Positions 27,147 to 36,538 are shown, counted from the first letter of the stretch. The stretch is 64,000 bases of DNA from CAXNKH01 sp049296795 (GCA_049296795.1 JBAQTC010000030.1:91654-155653), one strand, 5' to 3'. Notes: a model not told the origin generated them from the letters alone. A program made the numbers and translations.

Positions 27147-28502
27147 TCATGGGTGTGAATGCTTATGGTCGTGGTCGATCAGATGATCAAAAAACTCTTG
27201 GTGTTGTTGTCTCGCCCTTTGATGCCCTATGTCCTGGCCACTGTGACCAGGCCGGGTGTCCGTATGGTGCTGATGTGCATAGTGCATGCGCAACAAATCG
27301 GCACCGTAGTCATTGCCGTTGGGGGTTCGAACGATGGTGTGAATATGAAATTTGGCCGGCATTTCATTGGTTAAGAATACGCCTGAGTGGTGGTCAAACT
27401 CAATCATGATTACCGGGCTCTGGATTCGGTAGTAAAAGGTATCTTCTTCACCAAAACCGCCAATCCAAGCGAAGTAGGTTTGTTCCAAGTGGCGCGTAAT
27501 TTCATCGATGCGCACGGTTCTTGGCCCCTGGGGCAAGGTTTCGATATAGGCGTTGATCAGTCTTAAAAGTTTTTCACGCTGCAGCACAGTGAAATCGCAA
27601 GCCTGGATCCCCTCATAGGGAATGACCCGGTTGTCTTGTAAAGCTCCGCCCAAATGCAATTGATCGGCCTTATGGCGCCGTCCTGCAGGCAGGTCGCCCT
27701 CCACCACGGAATGAAAAAGAATGGCGCTGTTGCGTTGCTCCATGCTCAGGCTGCGCATCAATTCCAGGCCGAGATTCTCTTCATCCTCAAACAGTCTTGT
27801 TCCCGCGAAAGGGCCCGTGTCAATGGTATTCGGCTCGGCGCCCATAAAAGTCGGCGTCAACACCATCTGACCGCCAAGCACCATGCAATTCAGCGCCAAG
27901 TGATGGCCCATCAATTGCCAGCCCCAAGGCTCAGTGGCTGAAGGTTCGCCAAACAAAGTGAAGTTATAGCTCCACTCGCCGAGTACCCGCGTATTGCCAG
28001 TCAACTCACCCAGAAAATGGTTGATCCGCATCACATGGCGTGTTTTCTCGTAGCCCGCATCACTCAAGCTAGCGCGCAATACCGCCAGCATGGCTTCACG
28101 TACTTCCAAAGAGACCTCCTCCAAGCGCAGACCGTATTGGTAGATATATATCTCGGTGTTGTTCCAATGGCGCCACTGTCGGGAATTGCAAGGGAGAACC
28201 AGCTGCTGTTTTTGTTGATCTGAGACCAGCACAAGGAGTTCCAGCGTGGCCGCAACCATAGAAGCGCTTGGCGCTTGGTTGGCCTCGAGCTGGTACAAGC
28301 CCTCAATCACTTCGCCGTTGCTTGTGATGCCTTTGAATGGCTCGCGATAAAGCAGCTCCCAGGGTTTAAACAGCAGTTCCTGCGGCACCGGATTGGCTAG
28401 TCCTGCTGCCGCATGCTGTTGGGCATCCCTGCCCTGCATAGCAGCGACTCTTGGATAGTCCAGTGTCGGTACGAAGGGGCGGAAATCCTGGGTATTGTTC
28501 AT
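27147..28502 (-). CDS. DUF3500 family protein with histidine-rich tail
   Basis: 451 residues that match my memory of the DUF3500 family: SDQQKQQLVLPCNSRQWRHW, GEWSYNFTLFGEPS, WGWQLMGHHLALNCMVLGGQ and FAWIGGFGEEDTFYYRIQSP in the core. The last 60 residues are exceptionally histidine-rich (HYAHQHHTDTRPGH, then FFDHLIDHDHKHSHP), suggesting metal binding. No signal peptide is evident. The conserved FAWIGG...PFYYRIQGP-like segment and HIHTIVR are seen across the family, but no enzymatic activity is established as far as I know. It is upstream of a Bug receptor and an SDR on the same strand. Confidence 0.8.
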   Translation of the reverse strand: MNNTQDFRPFVPTLDYPRVAAMQGRDAQQHAAAGLANPVPQELLFKPWELLYREPFKGITSNGEVIEGLYQLEANQAPSASMVAATLELLVLVSDQQKQQLVLPCNSRQWRHWNNTEIYIYQYGLRLEEVSLEVREAMLAVLRASLSDAGYEKTRHVMRINHFLGELTGNTRVLGEWSYNFTLFGEPSATEPWGWQLMGHHLALNCMVLGGQMVLTPTFMGAEPNTIDTGPFAGTRLFEDEENLGLELMRSLSMEQRNSAILFHSVVEGDLPAGRRHKADQLHLGGALQDNRVIPYEGIQACDFTVLQREKLLRLINAYIETLPQGPRTVRIDEITRHLEQTYFAWIGGFGEEDTFYYRIQSPVIMIEFDHHSGVFLTNEMPAKFHIHTIVRTPNGNDYGADLLRMHYAHQHHTDTRPGHSGQDIGHQRARQQHQEFFDHLIDHDHKHSHP

Positions 28503-28646
28503 TCAAATTACGCTGACGAACTCAAATCACTTTCGAATTTGATCGAAAAAAAGTAACCACATCATGCCGTAATTTTGAATTGGCCTAGGGCCGTGGGATG
28601 TCACTGAGATGACTTAGACTGTTGCATCTTGACACGGTGAAACAAT

Positions 28647-29477
28647 ATGACATCAGCATTAACTCCCCCCAAATTCTGGCTGCGCTTGGCCACTTTGGTG
28701 TTTGCTTCAGGACTGTTTTGTTGTATGGCGCTTGGGCAGAATACTGACATTTTTCGGCCCTTGTTGGAGCAGACCCACCGCAGTCCAGAGAATATAGCGC
28801 GCGACCCGCAGCGCCATCCGGCGGAAACGTTGGCGTTTTTTGGAATCCAAGCTAGCAGCACTGTGGTCGAGATTTTGCCGGGCAGTCGCGCTTACTACAT
28901 GGAGATTCTGGCGCCCTGGATGAGAGGACAAGGTCGCTACATCGCGGCTGACCGTGACGATTCATTGCCGCAGTACATTGCAGACCGGCAAAAACTGGTG
29001 CAGCGCCTGAAAGACCAGCCCGCGCTTTATGACCAGGTACAAGTCACCCAGTTTCGTGCCAACCATCACGAGATTGCACCCGCTGGCAGTGTCGATTTTG
29101 TGATCAGCTTTCGTAATTTGCACAACTGGATGGAGCGCAACGAATTGAAAGAGTCTTTGGCCGCTTTTCACAAAGCGTTAAAGCCTGCGGGGATCTTGGG
29201 CATCGTTGATCACCGCGGACGATCGGACGTGAGCCAAGCGCAACAAATGGCCTCCGGCTATGTTCGGCAAGACGAGGCGATTGCCCTGATTGAGCAGCAC
29301 GGCTTCAAACTCGCTGCCACCTCCGAGGTCAATGCCAACCCCAAGGACAGCAAAGATCACCCCGCAGGCGTGTGGAGCTTAGCGCCGACCTACAGACTCA
29401 AAGAGATCGACCGAGCCAAGTACCAAGCTATCGGTGAAAGCGACCGTTTCACCTTGCGCTTTGTTAAAAAGCCCTGA
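28647..29477 (+). CDS. Predicted exported methyltransferase-like protein (COG4798 type)
   Basis: 276 residues. A hydrophobic N-terminal signal (LRLATLVFASGLFCCMALGQ) precedes a methyltransferase-like fold: STVVEILPGSRAYYMEILAPWM replaces SAM motif I, followed by GRYIAADRDD, VDFVISFRNLHNWM and LKPAGILGIVDHRG. Proteins of this type occur widely with signal peptides despite resembling SAM enzymes; their substrate is unknown to me. The gene diverges from the DUF3500 gene (144 bases) and converges on the DUF1330 gene, with stops three bases apart. Confidence 0.78.
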   Translation: MTSALTPPKFWLRLATLVFASGLFCCMALGQNTDIFRPLLEQTHRSPENIARDPQRHPAETLAFFGIQASSTVVEILPGSRAYYMEILAPWMRGQGRYIAADRDDSLPQYIADRQKLVQRLKDQPALYDQVQVTQFRANHHEIAPAGSVDFVISFRNLHNWMERNELKESLAAFHKALKPAGILGIVDHRGRSDVSQAQQMASGYVRQDEAIALIEQHGFKLAATSEVNANPKDSKDHPAGVWSLAPTYRLKEIDRAKYQAIGESDRFTLRFVKKP

Positions 29478-29480
29478 GCT

Positions 29481-29774
29481 TCAAATCCCCTCAATGATTC
29501 GCATATCGCGAACCACGGCATTGGTTCCCAACGCAGCCAAAGCCGCTTTATAGCCAGGGCTGTCATAGGCCGCCAACGCCGCGTCAACACTTTCGAATTC
29601 AATCAGGACAGTTCTTTGCATGGCACCGGATTCTTTGACAGCGGCCGGAACGCCACGCGCCAGAAATTTCCCGCCAGCAGCGCTCAGCGAAGGCCCAGCC
29701 AATTTGGCGTAAGCGGCCAGTGCATCGGTGTCGGTGATCGAGCGGTAAGCGCTGATCCAATAAGCTTTGGGCAT
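29481..29774 (-). CDS. DUF1330 family protein
   Basis: 97 residues matching the small ferredoxin-like DUF1330 fold: KAYWISAYRSITDTDALAAYAKLAGPSL, GGKFLARG and RTVLIEFESVDAALAAYDSPGYKAAL. A GGAG lies upstream of the start. The function is unknown; related folds include dimeric alpha-beta barrel proteins that bind small aromatic or quinone-like molecules. It is the last gene of a minus-strand series after a Bug receptor, separated by 97 bases. Confidence 0.85.
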   Translation of the reverse strand: MPKAYWISAYRSITDTDALAAYAKLAGPSLSAAGGKFLARGVPAAVKESGAMQRTVLIEFESVDAALAAYDSPGYKAALAALGTNAVVRDMRIIEGI

Positions 29775-29871
29775 GAGTAGCTCCTGAAAAATTTAAAATG
29801 GTTTGAATGAACTGGCGTGAGTTTAATGCCAGCCGCATTACTGGGTAGGCCTGATCCCATCTTCGTCAACC

Positions 29872-30846
29872 TCAATTGGCTTGAACCCCGGCCTTGATCA
29901 GCAAGGGGGTAAGTGACTCTATTTCAGCTTTCAGATGCGCTCGCAGAGCATCTGGCTTTCCCCGCTCAGGCGCGACAGCAGCCACGCCCATGGCTTCGAA
30001 ACGAGCGCGCAACTCGGGCTCTTTCAGCGCCAGTTGCAAAGCATTTGACAATTTCTCGATCACCAGAGCAGGCGTGCCTTTGGGCGCATACAGGCCGAAG
30101 TTAATGCTGATATCAAAACCGGTCACCCCGGTTTCACTTAAAGCAGGTAAATCGGGCAGAGAAGCAAGTCTGTTTTTCCCGGCGGCGGCGTAGGCTTTGA
30201 CTTTGCCGGCACTGATCACGGGGATGGTGGTGGAGGTTTGGTCACACAGAATATCAAGCTGCCCACCCATCAAATCGTTCAAGACGGGCGCTGTGCCCTT
30301 GTAAGGCACCTGGGTTAAATCCACTTTGATGGCGTTCATGAACAGCAAGCCACAAAGATGCGAGGCCGAGCCCACCCCGGCGTGGCCTAGTGAGATTTTG
30401 CTGCTATTCGCTTTGACGTAGGCCACAAATTCTTTGGCGTCTTTAGGCGGGAAGTCTTTTCGAGTCAGCAACACCATAGGGCCTTCAGTGGCCTGGCCAA
30501 TGGGTTCAAAATCATCCACCGGATGGTAGGGCAGATTTTTGAACAAGGCCTGGTTGGTCGCATGACTGACATGAATCATCAGCAAGGTATAGCCATCGGG
30601 CTTGGCCCGCGCCACTTTGGCCGTTCCTATGCTGCCCGACGCACCCGCGGTGTTGTCAACCACTATTTGTTGCCCCAATGATTTTTGCATCGCAGCAGCA
30701 AAGATACGCGTCACCAAATCGCCCGGGCCACCTGGCGCATAAGGCATCACCATGGTGATGGGGCGGATTGGAAAGTCTTGGGCCTTGATACTGGTAGTCA
30801 AGCCCAGCAGCAGACTCAGTACAAATATAAACGTGCGGCAGGTCAT
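29872..30846 (-). CDS. Bug-family (TctC-type) periplasmic binding protein 2
   Basis: 324 residues. The signal peptide is MTCRTFIFVLSLLLGLTTSIKAQ; the mature protein starts DFPIRPITMVMPYAPGGPGDL, and VVDNTAGASGSIGTAKVAR and TQVPYKGTAPVLNDLMGGQLD are the two family blocks. The start at 30846 has GGAG eight bases upstream; a longer in-frame start adds a non-signal leader and is rejected. It lies 90 bases after a DMT-type exporter gene on the same strand. The ligand is unknown, probably a carboxylate. Confidence 0.92.
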   Translation of the reverse strand: MTCRTFIFVLSLLLGLTTSIKAQDFPIRPITMVMPYAPGGPGDLVTRIFAAAMQKSLGQQIVVDNTAGASGSIGTAKVARAKPDGYTLLMIHVSHATNQALFKNLPYHPVDDFEPIGQATEGPMVLLTRKDFPPKDAKEFVAYVKANSSKISLGHAGVGSASHLCGLLFMNAIKVDLTQVPYKGTAPVLNDLMGGQLDILCDQTSTTIPVISAGKVKAYAAAGKNRLASLPDLPALSETGVTGFDISINFGLYAPKGTPALVIEKLSNALQLALKEPELRARFEAMGVAAVAPERGKPDALRAHLKAEIESLTPLLIKAGVQAN

Positions 30847-30936
30847 GGCATCTTCTCCAAAATAGCTTGCAGTATGACGTTGTTCGTCATCGGTGAACCT
30901 AGGTGAAATCCTCAATGACGAAATCAAAGTCTGCGT

Positions 30937-31845
30937 TTAACGCCGTCTTGATCGGGCGGGCAAAAGCACCACCGACATCGCCGAAAGAATCAACAACAGA
31001 GCCGCGATATCCAACCAGGAAATTTCTTCGCCCAGCACCAAAGCGCCACCAAAAACACCAAATACCGGGACCAGCATGATGGACAAACCGCTGGTAGCTG
31101 GCGAAAGCTTTCGGGCCACCCGAAACCACGCCACGTAGCTGATCGCGAAAGTCACGATGCCGCCATAACAAATAGCCAACCATTCAAGGCTGTTGGGCCA
31201 GCGCCAGGCATCGCGCTCCAAGTACCAGGCTAAGGCGGAAAATATAAAAAAGGCAATCAACAGGTTCCAAAAATTAAGCACCACGCTGCTGATGGCGAGC
31301 CTGGAATGTCTCATCATCGCAATCCCTATACCCCAGGTTAGGGCGGCGAACAGCATCAAAGCAATCCCTAGCGGCTGGCCGGTCAGATTGGAGACGTCGC
31401 CCATGGCCAGCAACAGGGTGGCCGACAGGGCGAAAACAACCCCGAGCAAGGCTGATCCGGTCAGCCGTTCCTTGTAAAAAATCACACTGGCCAGGAGTGC
31501 CCATACGGGCATGGTGTAGCCAACGATTGCTGCCCGCCCCGAGCTTAGATAAACCAGCCCATAAATCAGACCCAGATGCCAGAACACCATATTGCCCAAG
31601 CTGAGCTTGAACACCAGCCAGCGCTCAGTGCGTGGCAAGGCCAAGCTTTCATTTCGGATCAGTGCATAAAGTGCGATTGACAGCGCTCCCAACAAAAAAG
31701 TCCAGGCCCTGAAGCTTGACGGCGGGTAATTCGTAACCACGAATTTCATCACCGGGTAATTCATTCCCCATGACACGGTAACGAGCAAGATCAACAACAA
31801 ATCGATACCCGTCACCCTCGGTGCGGTGTTGTGATTTTCGGTCAT
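30937..31845 (-). CDS. EamA/DMT-family transporter
   Basis: 302 residues with ten predicted membrane helices in two EamA repeats (repeat one from LLLILLVTVSWGMNYPVMKFVV, repeat two from IALMLFAALTWGIGIAMMRHS). The LGNMVFWHLGLIYGLVYLSSGRAAIVGYTMPVWALL segment in parts matches EamA helix 3-4. Family members mostly export metabolites or amino acids. It lies between the monooxygenase-like gene (27 bases upstream) and a Bug receptor, probably in one transcript. Confidence 0.88.
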   Translation of the reverse strand: MTENHNTAPRVTGIDLLLILLVTVSWGMNYPVMKFVVTNYPPSSFRAWTFLLGALSIALYALIRNESLALPRTERWLVFKLSLGNMVFWHLGLIYGLVYLSSGRAAIVGYTMPVWALLASVIFYKERLTGSALLGVVFALSATLLLAMGDVSNLTGQPLGIALMLFAALTWGIGIAMMRHSRLAISSVVLNFWNLLIAFFIFSALAWYLERDAWRWPNSLEWLAICYGGIVTFAISYVAWFRVARKLSPATSGLSIMLVPVFGVFGGALVLGEEISWLDIAALLLILSAMSVVLLPARSRRR

Positions 31846-31872
31846 CGGCTCATCGACTAACGTTGCATGGCG

Positions 31873-32181
31873 TCAGGCGGGCGACAGAATATGGATCACG
31901 CGCGAGGCGATGAGTTCCTTGGTTTTGGCGCCGTAACTGACCATGTGCAGCGCCGCAGCGTGGGCTTTGAGGGCGTCCATGCTTTCCCATTTTTCAATGA
32001 CGATAAAAGTATCTGGGCCACAAGCGGTCTGGAACGCCAAGGCGTTCACTGCATCAATGGTTGCGCCATATTCAATGCAGCCCTGCTCGGAGCGCACCGC
32101 CGGTACGTTGGCGTGAAAATGGGTGAGAAGGGTCTCGCGCAGACCGGGCTTGGCCGTGATGACGGCTAGGACATGAATCAT
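31873..32181 (-). CDS. Antibiotic biosynthesis monooxygenase (ABM)-domain protein
   Basis: 102 residues, a complete ABM dimeric alpha-beta barrel: MIHVLAVITAKPGLRETLLTHF, RSEQGCIEYGATIDAVN, TFIVIEKWESMDALKAHAAALHM. YgiN-like members act on quinols; others oxidise polyketides without a cofactor. The exact role is not readable. It sits 14 bases after a small lipoprotein gene and 27 bases before the DMT exporter. Confidence 0.85.
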   Translation of the reverse strand: MIHVLAVITAKPGLRETLLTHFHANVPAVRSEQGCIEYGATIDAVNALAFQTACGPDTFIVIEKWESMDALKAHAAALHMVSYGAKTKELIASRVIHILSPA

Positions 32182-32195
32182 GGGGTGTGCTCTGG

Positions 32196-32378
32196 TTACT
32201 TGGAAGTTTTTTTGTCAGGCAGGGCCATGTCTACCACGGCACCGGTAGCCTTGACGCCGGTGCTCACGACAGTTGCGACGGTGGTGACTGCCAGATCGGC
32301 CACGGCCACCACGGCGCATCCGGACAAGCCCACGGCCGTGACCAAGCCAAGCAATAGGTTTTTTTGTTGTGATGACAT
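32196..32378 (-). CDS. Small lipoprotein (NF038104-like)
   Basis: 60 residues. The lipoprotein signal ends in a lipobox VGLSGCAVV, with lipidated Cys21. The mature part is a short valine, alanine and threonine repeat-like stretch (VAVADLAVTTVATVVSTGVKATGAVV) ending in a charged tail, as in a small uncharacterised lipoprotein family I recall as NF038104. It is probably exported to the outer membrane. No clear ribosome binding site is seen. Confidence 0.7.
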   Translation of the reverse strand: MSSQQKNLLLGLVTAVGLSGCAVVAVADLAVTTVATVVSTGVKATGAVVDMALPDKKTSK

Positions 32379-32422
32379 GAAAATTAAGAGGCTAACAATT
32401 GGAGGCTTGGCTTCTTGCCGGT

Positions 32423-33397
32423 CTATTCAGCCTTCACACCGGCCGCAGCAATCACCTTGGCCCACTTGACGATTTCGTCGTCCAAGAACTTGGCCGACTG
32501 CTCCGGGCTGCTACCTGCCCCTGCAATGCCCAGGCTATCAAAACGTGCTTTGAGTTCGGGTGAATTGACGGCTTTGGCGGTCTCTATCGACATGCGGTTG
32601 ACGATGTCGCGTGGCGTGGCAGCCGGTGCCATGAACAAGACCCAGGTCGAACCTTCAATTAAAGGGCCACCGGATTCTGTAATGGTCGCAACTTCAGGGG
32701 CGCCCGGAATCCGGTTCGATGCAAATGCAGCTATTGGTTTAACTTTCCCGCTGCGAACAAAAGGCATCAAGGCACTGGCTGTGTCGGTCAGAATATTCAG
32801 ACTGCCCCCCATCAAGTCGGCCAGTGCGGGCGCCGTCCCTTTATAGGGCACATGAATCAAATCCAGACCGGCCACCTGCTTGAACAACTCTTGCGTCAAA
32901 TGTGCCGCAGCACCTACGCCCGAGGAGCCAAACGAGACCTTACCCGGCTGCGCCTTGGCATGGGCAATCAACTCTTTCATGTCCTTGGCTGGAAATTGAT
33001 TGTTGACCACCATCATCAAGGGCGCAATACCAACCAGAGAAACGGGTGAAAAACTTTTCACCACGTCGTAGGGTAAACGTCCGGCGTAGAGGGTGGCGTT
33101 GGCGGCATGAGCGCCGATGACGGTCAAAAAGGTGTAACCGTCAGGGGCTGAGCGGGCAGCCAGGTCGGCGCCCAAAATCGAATTGGCGCCAGGTTTGTTC
33201 TCGATCACGATAGCCCAGCCAGTTTGCTCCTGTACCTTCTGGATCACCATCCGTGTCGCGTTGTCGGTAATGCCGCCGGGAGGATAGGGAATGATCCATT
33301 TAATAGGCTTGTTGGGCCAGGATTGAGCCAGACTCACACTAGACACAAGCCACAACAGGGCCAAGATGAACAATCGAAACATGGAAGGGGTACGCAC
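32423..33397 (-). CDS. Bug-family (TctC-type) periplasmic binding protein 3
   Basis: 324 residues. The start is GTG at 33397 because GAGGAG lies six bases upstream; an inner ATG at 33382 has no such site, and the long upstream frame is non-coding. The signal peptide is FRLFILALLWLVSSVSLAQ. Family blocks are SWPNKPIKWIIPYPPGGITDN, VIENKPGANSILGADLAAR and IHVPYKGTAPALADLMGGSLN. It follows the amidohydrolase gene by 119 bases on the same strand, so the ligand may be its substrate or product. Confidence 0.92.
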   Translation of the reverse strand: MRTPSMFRLFILALLWLVSSVSLAQSWPNKPIKWIIPYPPGGITDNATRMVIQKVQEQTGWAIVIENKPGANSILGADLAARSAPDGYTFLTVIGAHAANATLYAGRLPYDVVKSFSPVSLVGIAPLMMVVNNQFPAKDMKELIAHAKAQPGKVSFGSSGVGAAAHLTQELFKQVAGLDLIHVPYKGTAPALADLMGGSLNILTDTASALMPFVRSGKVKPIAAFASNRIPGAPEVATITESGGPLIEGSTWVLFMAPAATPRDIVNRMSIETAKAVNSPELKARFDSLGIAGAGSSPEQSAKFLDDEIVKWAKVIAAAGVKAE

Positions 33398-33516
33398 CGG
33401 TCTCTCCTCATTATTGTTGAAAAGCTGAGCTATAGCCCAGCCAATGCTGGGGTCAGCACCGACCGAGTATCGCACCAGGGGAAAGGAGCCAATTCTTGGG
33501 ACAACCTGCTGCGTCA

Positions 33517-35034
33517 TCAGCCTTGCCGACTGGCTCCCTGCATATAGCCATAACGCAGATTGGTCCGGCCACCTCCGTGTTCGTCGTATTGGGCCTTGGC
33601 CAGGGTGACGCTGTCTCCTGCCAGCGAAACGCGTTGCTGCGCCGTGAAATGATAGAGGCGCGCCGAGTTGTCCCCAAAAATGGCATTCTTCACCGGGCCA
33701 TCGGCGGCACCCAAAGGTGCAAAACCGTGTTGCCGTTGCATCTCTTGCGGAATTTCGAGGCGCCGCAAAGCCTCGATTTGCCATTGCGGTGCGCCAGTCC
33801 AGACCGCGTCTGACCCCCAGACCACGTGATCGGCACCCAGTCCCTTGATCAACTGACCCATCATGGCAGCGCACAATCGCGGTTCAGCGATGGTACTTTG
33901 GGCAAAAATTTGACCCAGATCGCCATAGACATTCTTGACGCCATATTTAGCAGGTATCTCAGCCAAGTCGGTGATCCAGTCAATACGTCCGGTTTGCTCG
34001 AACTGCTCCCAGCCCGTCTTAAACGCTCCACCCGTGAAGCGAAAACCCGAGTGATAAATGATGAAGTTGAGTTCAGGCCAGTCTTTAGCGGCCTTGGCGA
34101 CGTCACGCACATCAGCGTATTTCACCAAATCGGGGAATTGCTTGGAGGTCGCAGGTGGAAACAAACCCTTGTGAACGCAGACATTGGCCAAGCTGGGTTG
34201 AGATTTGCTGGCCTTCACCAGTTTTTCGTAAAACGGGTACAGCAATTTTTCATCGTCCAGGTGCCAGGGATGCCGCGCCAGATGTTTGTTGGTGTTGTCG
34301 CCTACGGTATAGCCCTTAAACGAGTCCGGCTTGAGGGTTTCCAGATCCTGATCGACTTTATCGAGCCAGCCTGGCATGCCAGGCATGAAGATGGCGTGGG
34401 AAAACATGCGTTTTGCGCCAGCTTGCTGATTGACGCTGCTTCGAGTCTGTGCCTTCATTTCATTGGTTAAAAACCAGTCCCTAGGCTCCTCCGAGCCTGA
34501 GCCTGAAATCAAGGCGACCTTGGTGTCGCTGTCGAGATAAATCTCCTTGAAATAGTTTGCAAATTTCAAATCCTCCAGAGTCTGGGGCTTGTTGACCAAG
34601 GTGGGGTTCCAGCCCGATTTTCCTACCGCTTCGCGTGACCTAACAAAGCCTTCAAGTCGGGTGTCATCGCGCAGGAAATGGGTATGCATGTCCATGATGA
34701 ACTGCCCCTTGAGTGCAGAGGCCCGGGCATTGGCCAATTCCGGCGTTTGCGCTTCGGCACGACTGACCATGTAGAAAGGACCAAAGGTGTCGTTCATGGC
34801 GACAAAGGCCGCAGCCATTCCCGCTGCACCCTGGAAAAATCGGCGGCGCGATTGACCTTGCTTTTTGGCCAACTCACTGCCCAGTTGATTCACCCGCAAC
34901 TCAAATTCACGTTGCTTAGCCGTTTGCGGCGGCGGTATGAACTCGTCACTAGAGATCGACTGAGTCGGAATGGGTGACCTGAAACGGGCTGTTTCAGCAG
35001 GTATCAATTTTTCAATTTGTTCGGGTGACAGCAT
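33517..35034 (-). CDS. Amidohydrolase-2 family protein with internal twin-arginine motif
   Basis: 505 residues from the ATG at 35034, which has AAGGAG six bases upstream. A TIM-barrel amidohydrolase domain starts at about residue 110 with the metal-binding DMHTHF motif; later blocks include FIIYHSGFRF (metal His) and WGSDAVW (metal Asp), and GDNSARLYHF closes the barrel. A twin-arginine sequence, SRRRFFQGAAGMAAAFVAM, lies about 60 residues in, after a hydrophilic leader, so Tat export is possible but atypical. Family members hydrolyse C-N bonds or decarboxylate aromatic acids. Neighbours are a TRAP importer upstream and a Bug receptor downstream. Confidence 0.85.
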   Translation of the reverse strand: MLSPEQIEKLIPAETARFRSPIPTQSISSDEFIPPPQTAKQREFELRVNQLGSELAKKQGQSRRRFFQGAAGMAAAFVAMNDTFGPFYMVSRAEAQTPELANARASALKGQFIMDMHTHFLRDDTRLEGFVRSREAVGKSGWNPTLVNKPQTLEDLKFANYFKEIYLDSDTKVALISGSGSEEPRDWFLTNEMKAQTRSSVNQQAGAKRMFSHAIFMPGMPGWLDKVDQDLETLKPDSFKGYTVGDNTNKHLARHPWHLDDEKLLYPFYEKLVKASKSQPSLANVCVHKGLFPPATSKQFPDLVKYADVRDVAKAAKDWPELNFIIYHSGFRFTGGAFKTGWEQFEQTGRIDWITDLAEIPAKYGVKNVYGDLGQIFAQSTIAEPRLCAAMMGQLIKGLGADHVVWGSDAVWTGAPQWQIEALRRLEIPQEMQRQHGFAPLGAADGPVKNAIFGDNSARLYHFTAQQRVSLAGDSVTLAKAQYDEHGGGRTNLRYGYMQGASRQG

Positions 35035-35146
35035 GACATTTCTCCTTTGAAGAACGAACTTGGTCTTTGTGAAATTGATCTGGGAGGGAATAGTTATTCC
35101 ATGGGCGACTGAGCTGGCGAGGATGCTATCCCTCTCCATCAGACAG

Positions 35147-36538
35147 TCAATCCAGCATGCCTGTGACTTTCGGCAGCCATAAAACGATTTGCGGGTAATA
35201 GATGCACAGAATCAGCCCGATGATTTGCAAGACGACGAAGGGGTACATGCCCTTGTAAACATCGCCCATGGTGATGCCTGGCGGCACCGTCCCCTTCATG
35301 TAAAACAAGGTTGCGCCGAACGGTGGAGTCATGAACGAGGTTTGCAGGTTAACCGCGACTAGGGTGCCAAACCAGGGCATTAAATAAGATTTATCCCCCA
35401 GGTGATCAGAGAAATCGAGTTTCATCAAGACCGGTGCGAAAACCGGTAAAACGATGAGACAGATTTCAATCCACTCAAATGGGAAACCCAGCAGAAAAAC
35501 CAAAACCATCAAGAAAATCAGAATCTCCCATTTCGTGTCAATGCCAAATTTGGCCAACGTCGCGATCATCAAATCATCGCCGCCGAGAGAGCGAAACACA
35601 TAGGAGAAACCGGTCGCCCCCAGGAAAATCAGAAAAACCATGGCATTGGCCCGGCACGCTGAACGGATTGCGTCGTTCGCCATTTTCAAGTTCAGGCGGT
35701 TGTTAATGGCCGCCAGAATGAAAGATCCCAACACGCCAACGCCTGCGCTTTCGGTGGCCGTGGCCCAGCCAGTAAAAATCGAACCCAGAACCAGCACCAT
35801 GAGAAAGGTCATCGGCAACAAGCCGCGGGTCATCACCTTCCAGAATTCGCCTCGGGTTTGGGGACCGAAACTGTCAGGCAGGCGCGGCGCGTATTCGGGC
35901 TTGAGAATAGACAAAACGATGATGTAAATCAGGTACAGGCCCGACAGCAATAATCCAGGCATGGTGGCTGCGGCAAACAAGGTGCCGGCCGAGGTATTGA
36001 GCATCTCGGCCATCACCACCAGCATGATCGCCGGTGGGATCAGGATGCCCAGAGTCCCGGCTGATGCCACGGTTCCAACAGCCAAATGCTTGTTGTAGCC
36101 AGCCTCCATCATTTGCGGCAGGGCAATCAGCGATAACAGCACCACGGCCGCTCCGACCACCCCGATGGGGGCGGCCAAAATGGTTCCCATGACCATCACC
36201 GCCACGGCCAAACCACCAGGAACTCTTTTCAGCAAAATTTCGGTGGCCGACAACATGTCCTTGGCTGAACCCGAGCGCTCGAGAATCGCTCCCATGAAAA
36301 TGAACATGGGAATTGAAACGAGCACGGGGTCGACAGCGACGCCACCCCACATTCGCAGCAGAATATTGGCCATGCTGGCGATAGGAAAGACATCGGCCAC
36401 CCAGCCCAGGGCACCAAAAACCAGGGCCATACCACCCATCACAAAAGCGACGGGATAGCCACAAAAAATGACGATGAACATGCTGCAAAACATGATCAGG
36501 GCCAGGTTGTCTATGAGGAGGTCGAGCATGATGGTCAT
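35147..36538 (-). CDS. dctM: TRAP transporter large permease (DctM family)
   Basis: 463 residues with about twelve to thirteen hydrophobic helices. It begins with LIDNLALIMFCSMFIVIFCGYPVAFVMGG-like helices, and includes TILAAPIGVVGAAVVLLSLIALPQM, AGTLGILIPPAIMLVVMAEML (family GxxPPS-like loop) and the C-terminal TPPFGATLFYMKG. It is the sodium-coupled membrane subunit of a TRAP importer. Its ATG overlaps the stop of dctQ by four bases. Confidence 0.93.
   Translation of the reverse strand: MTIMLDLLIDNLALIMFCSMFIVIFCGYPVAFVMGGMALVFGALGWVADVFPIASMANILLRMWGGVAVDPVLVSIPMFIFMGAILERSGSAKDMLSATEILLKRVPGGLAVAVMVMGTILAAPIGVVGAAVVLLSLIALPQMMEAGYNKHLAVGTVASAGTLGILIPPAIMLVVMAEMLNTSAGTLFAAATMPGLLLSGLYLIYIIVLSILKPEYAPRLPDSFGPQTRGEFWKVMTRGLLPMTFLMVLVLGSIFTGWATATESAGVGVLGSFILAAINNRLNLKMANDAIRSACRANAMVFLIFLGATGFSYVFRSLGGDDLMIATLAKFGIDTKWEILIFLMVLVFLLGFPFEWIEICLIVLPVFAPVLMKLDFSDHLGDKSYLMPWFGTLVAVNLQTSFMTPPFGATLFYMKGTVPPGITMGDVYKGMYPFVVLQIIGLILCIYYPQIVLWLPKVTGMLD

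Noticed and set aside
33398..33874. In-frame upstream extension of the third Bug receptor
   Set aside because: The GTG at 33397 has an ideal ribosome site and is followed by a signal peptide; the extension overlaps the amidohydrolase gene.
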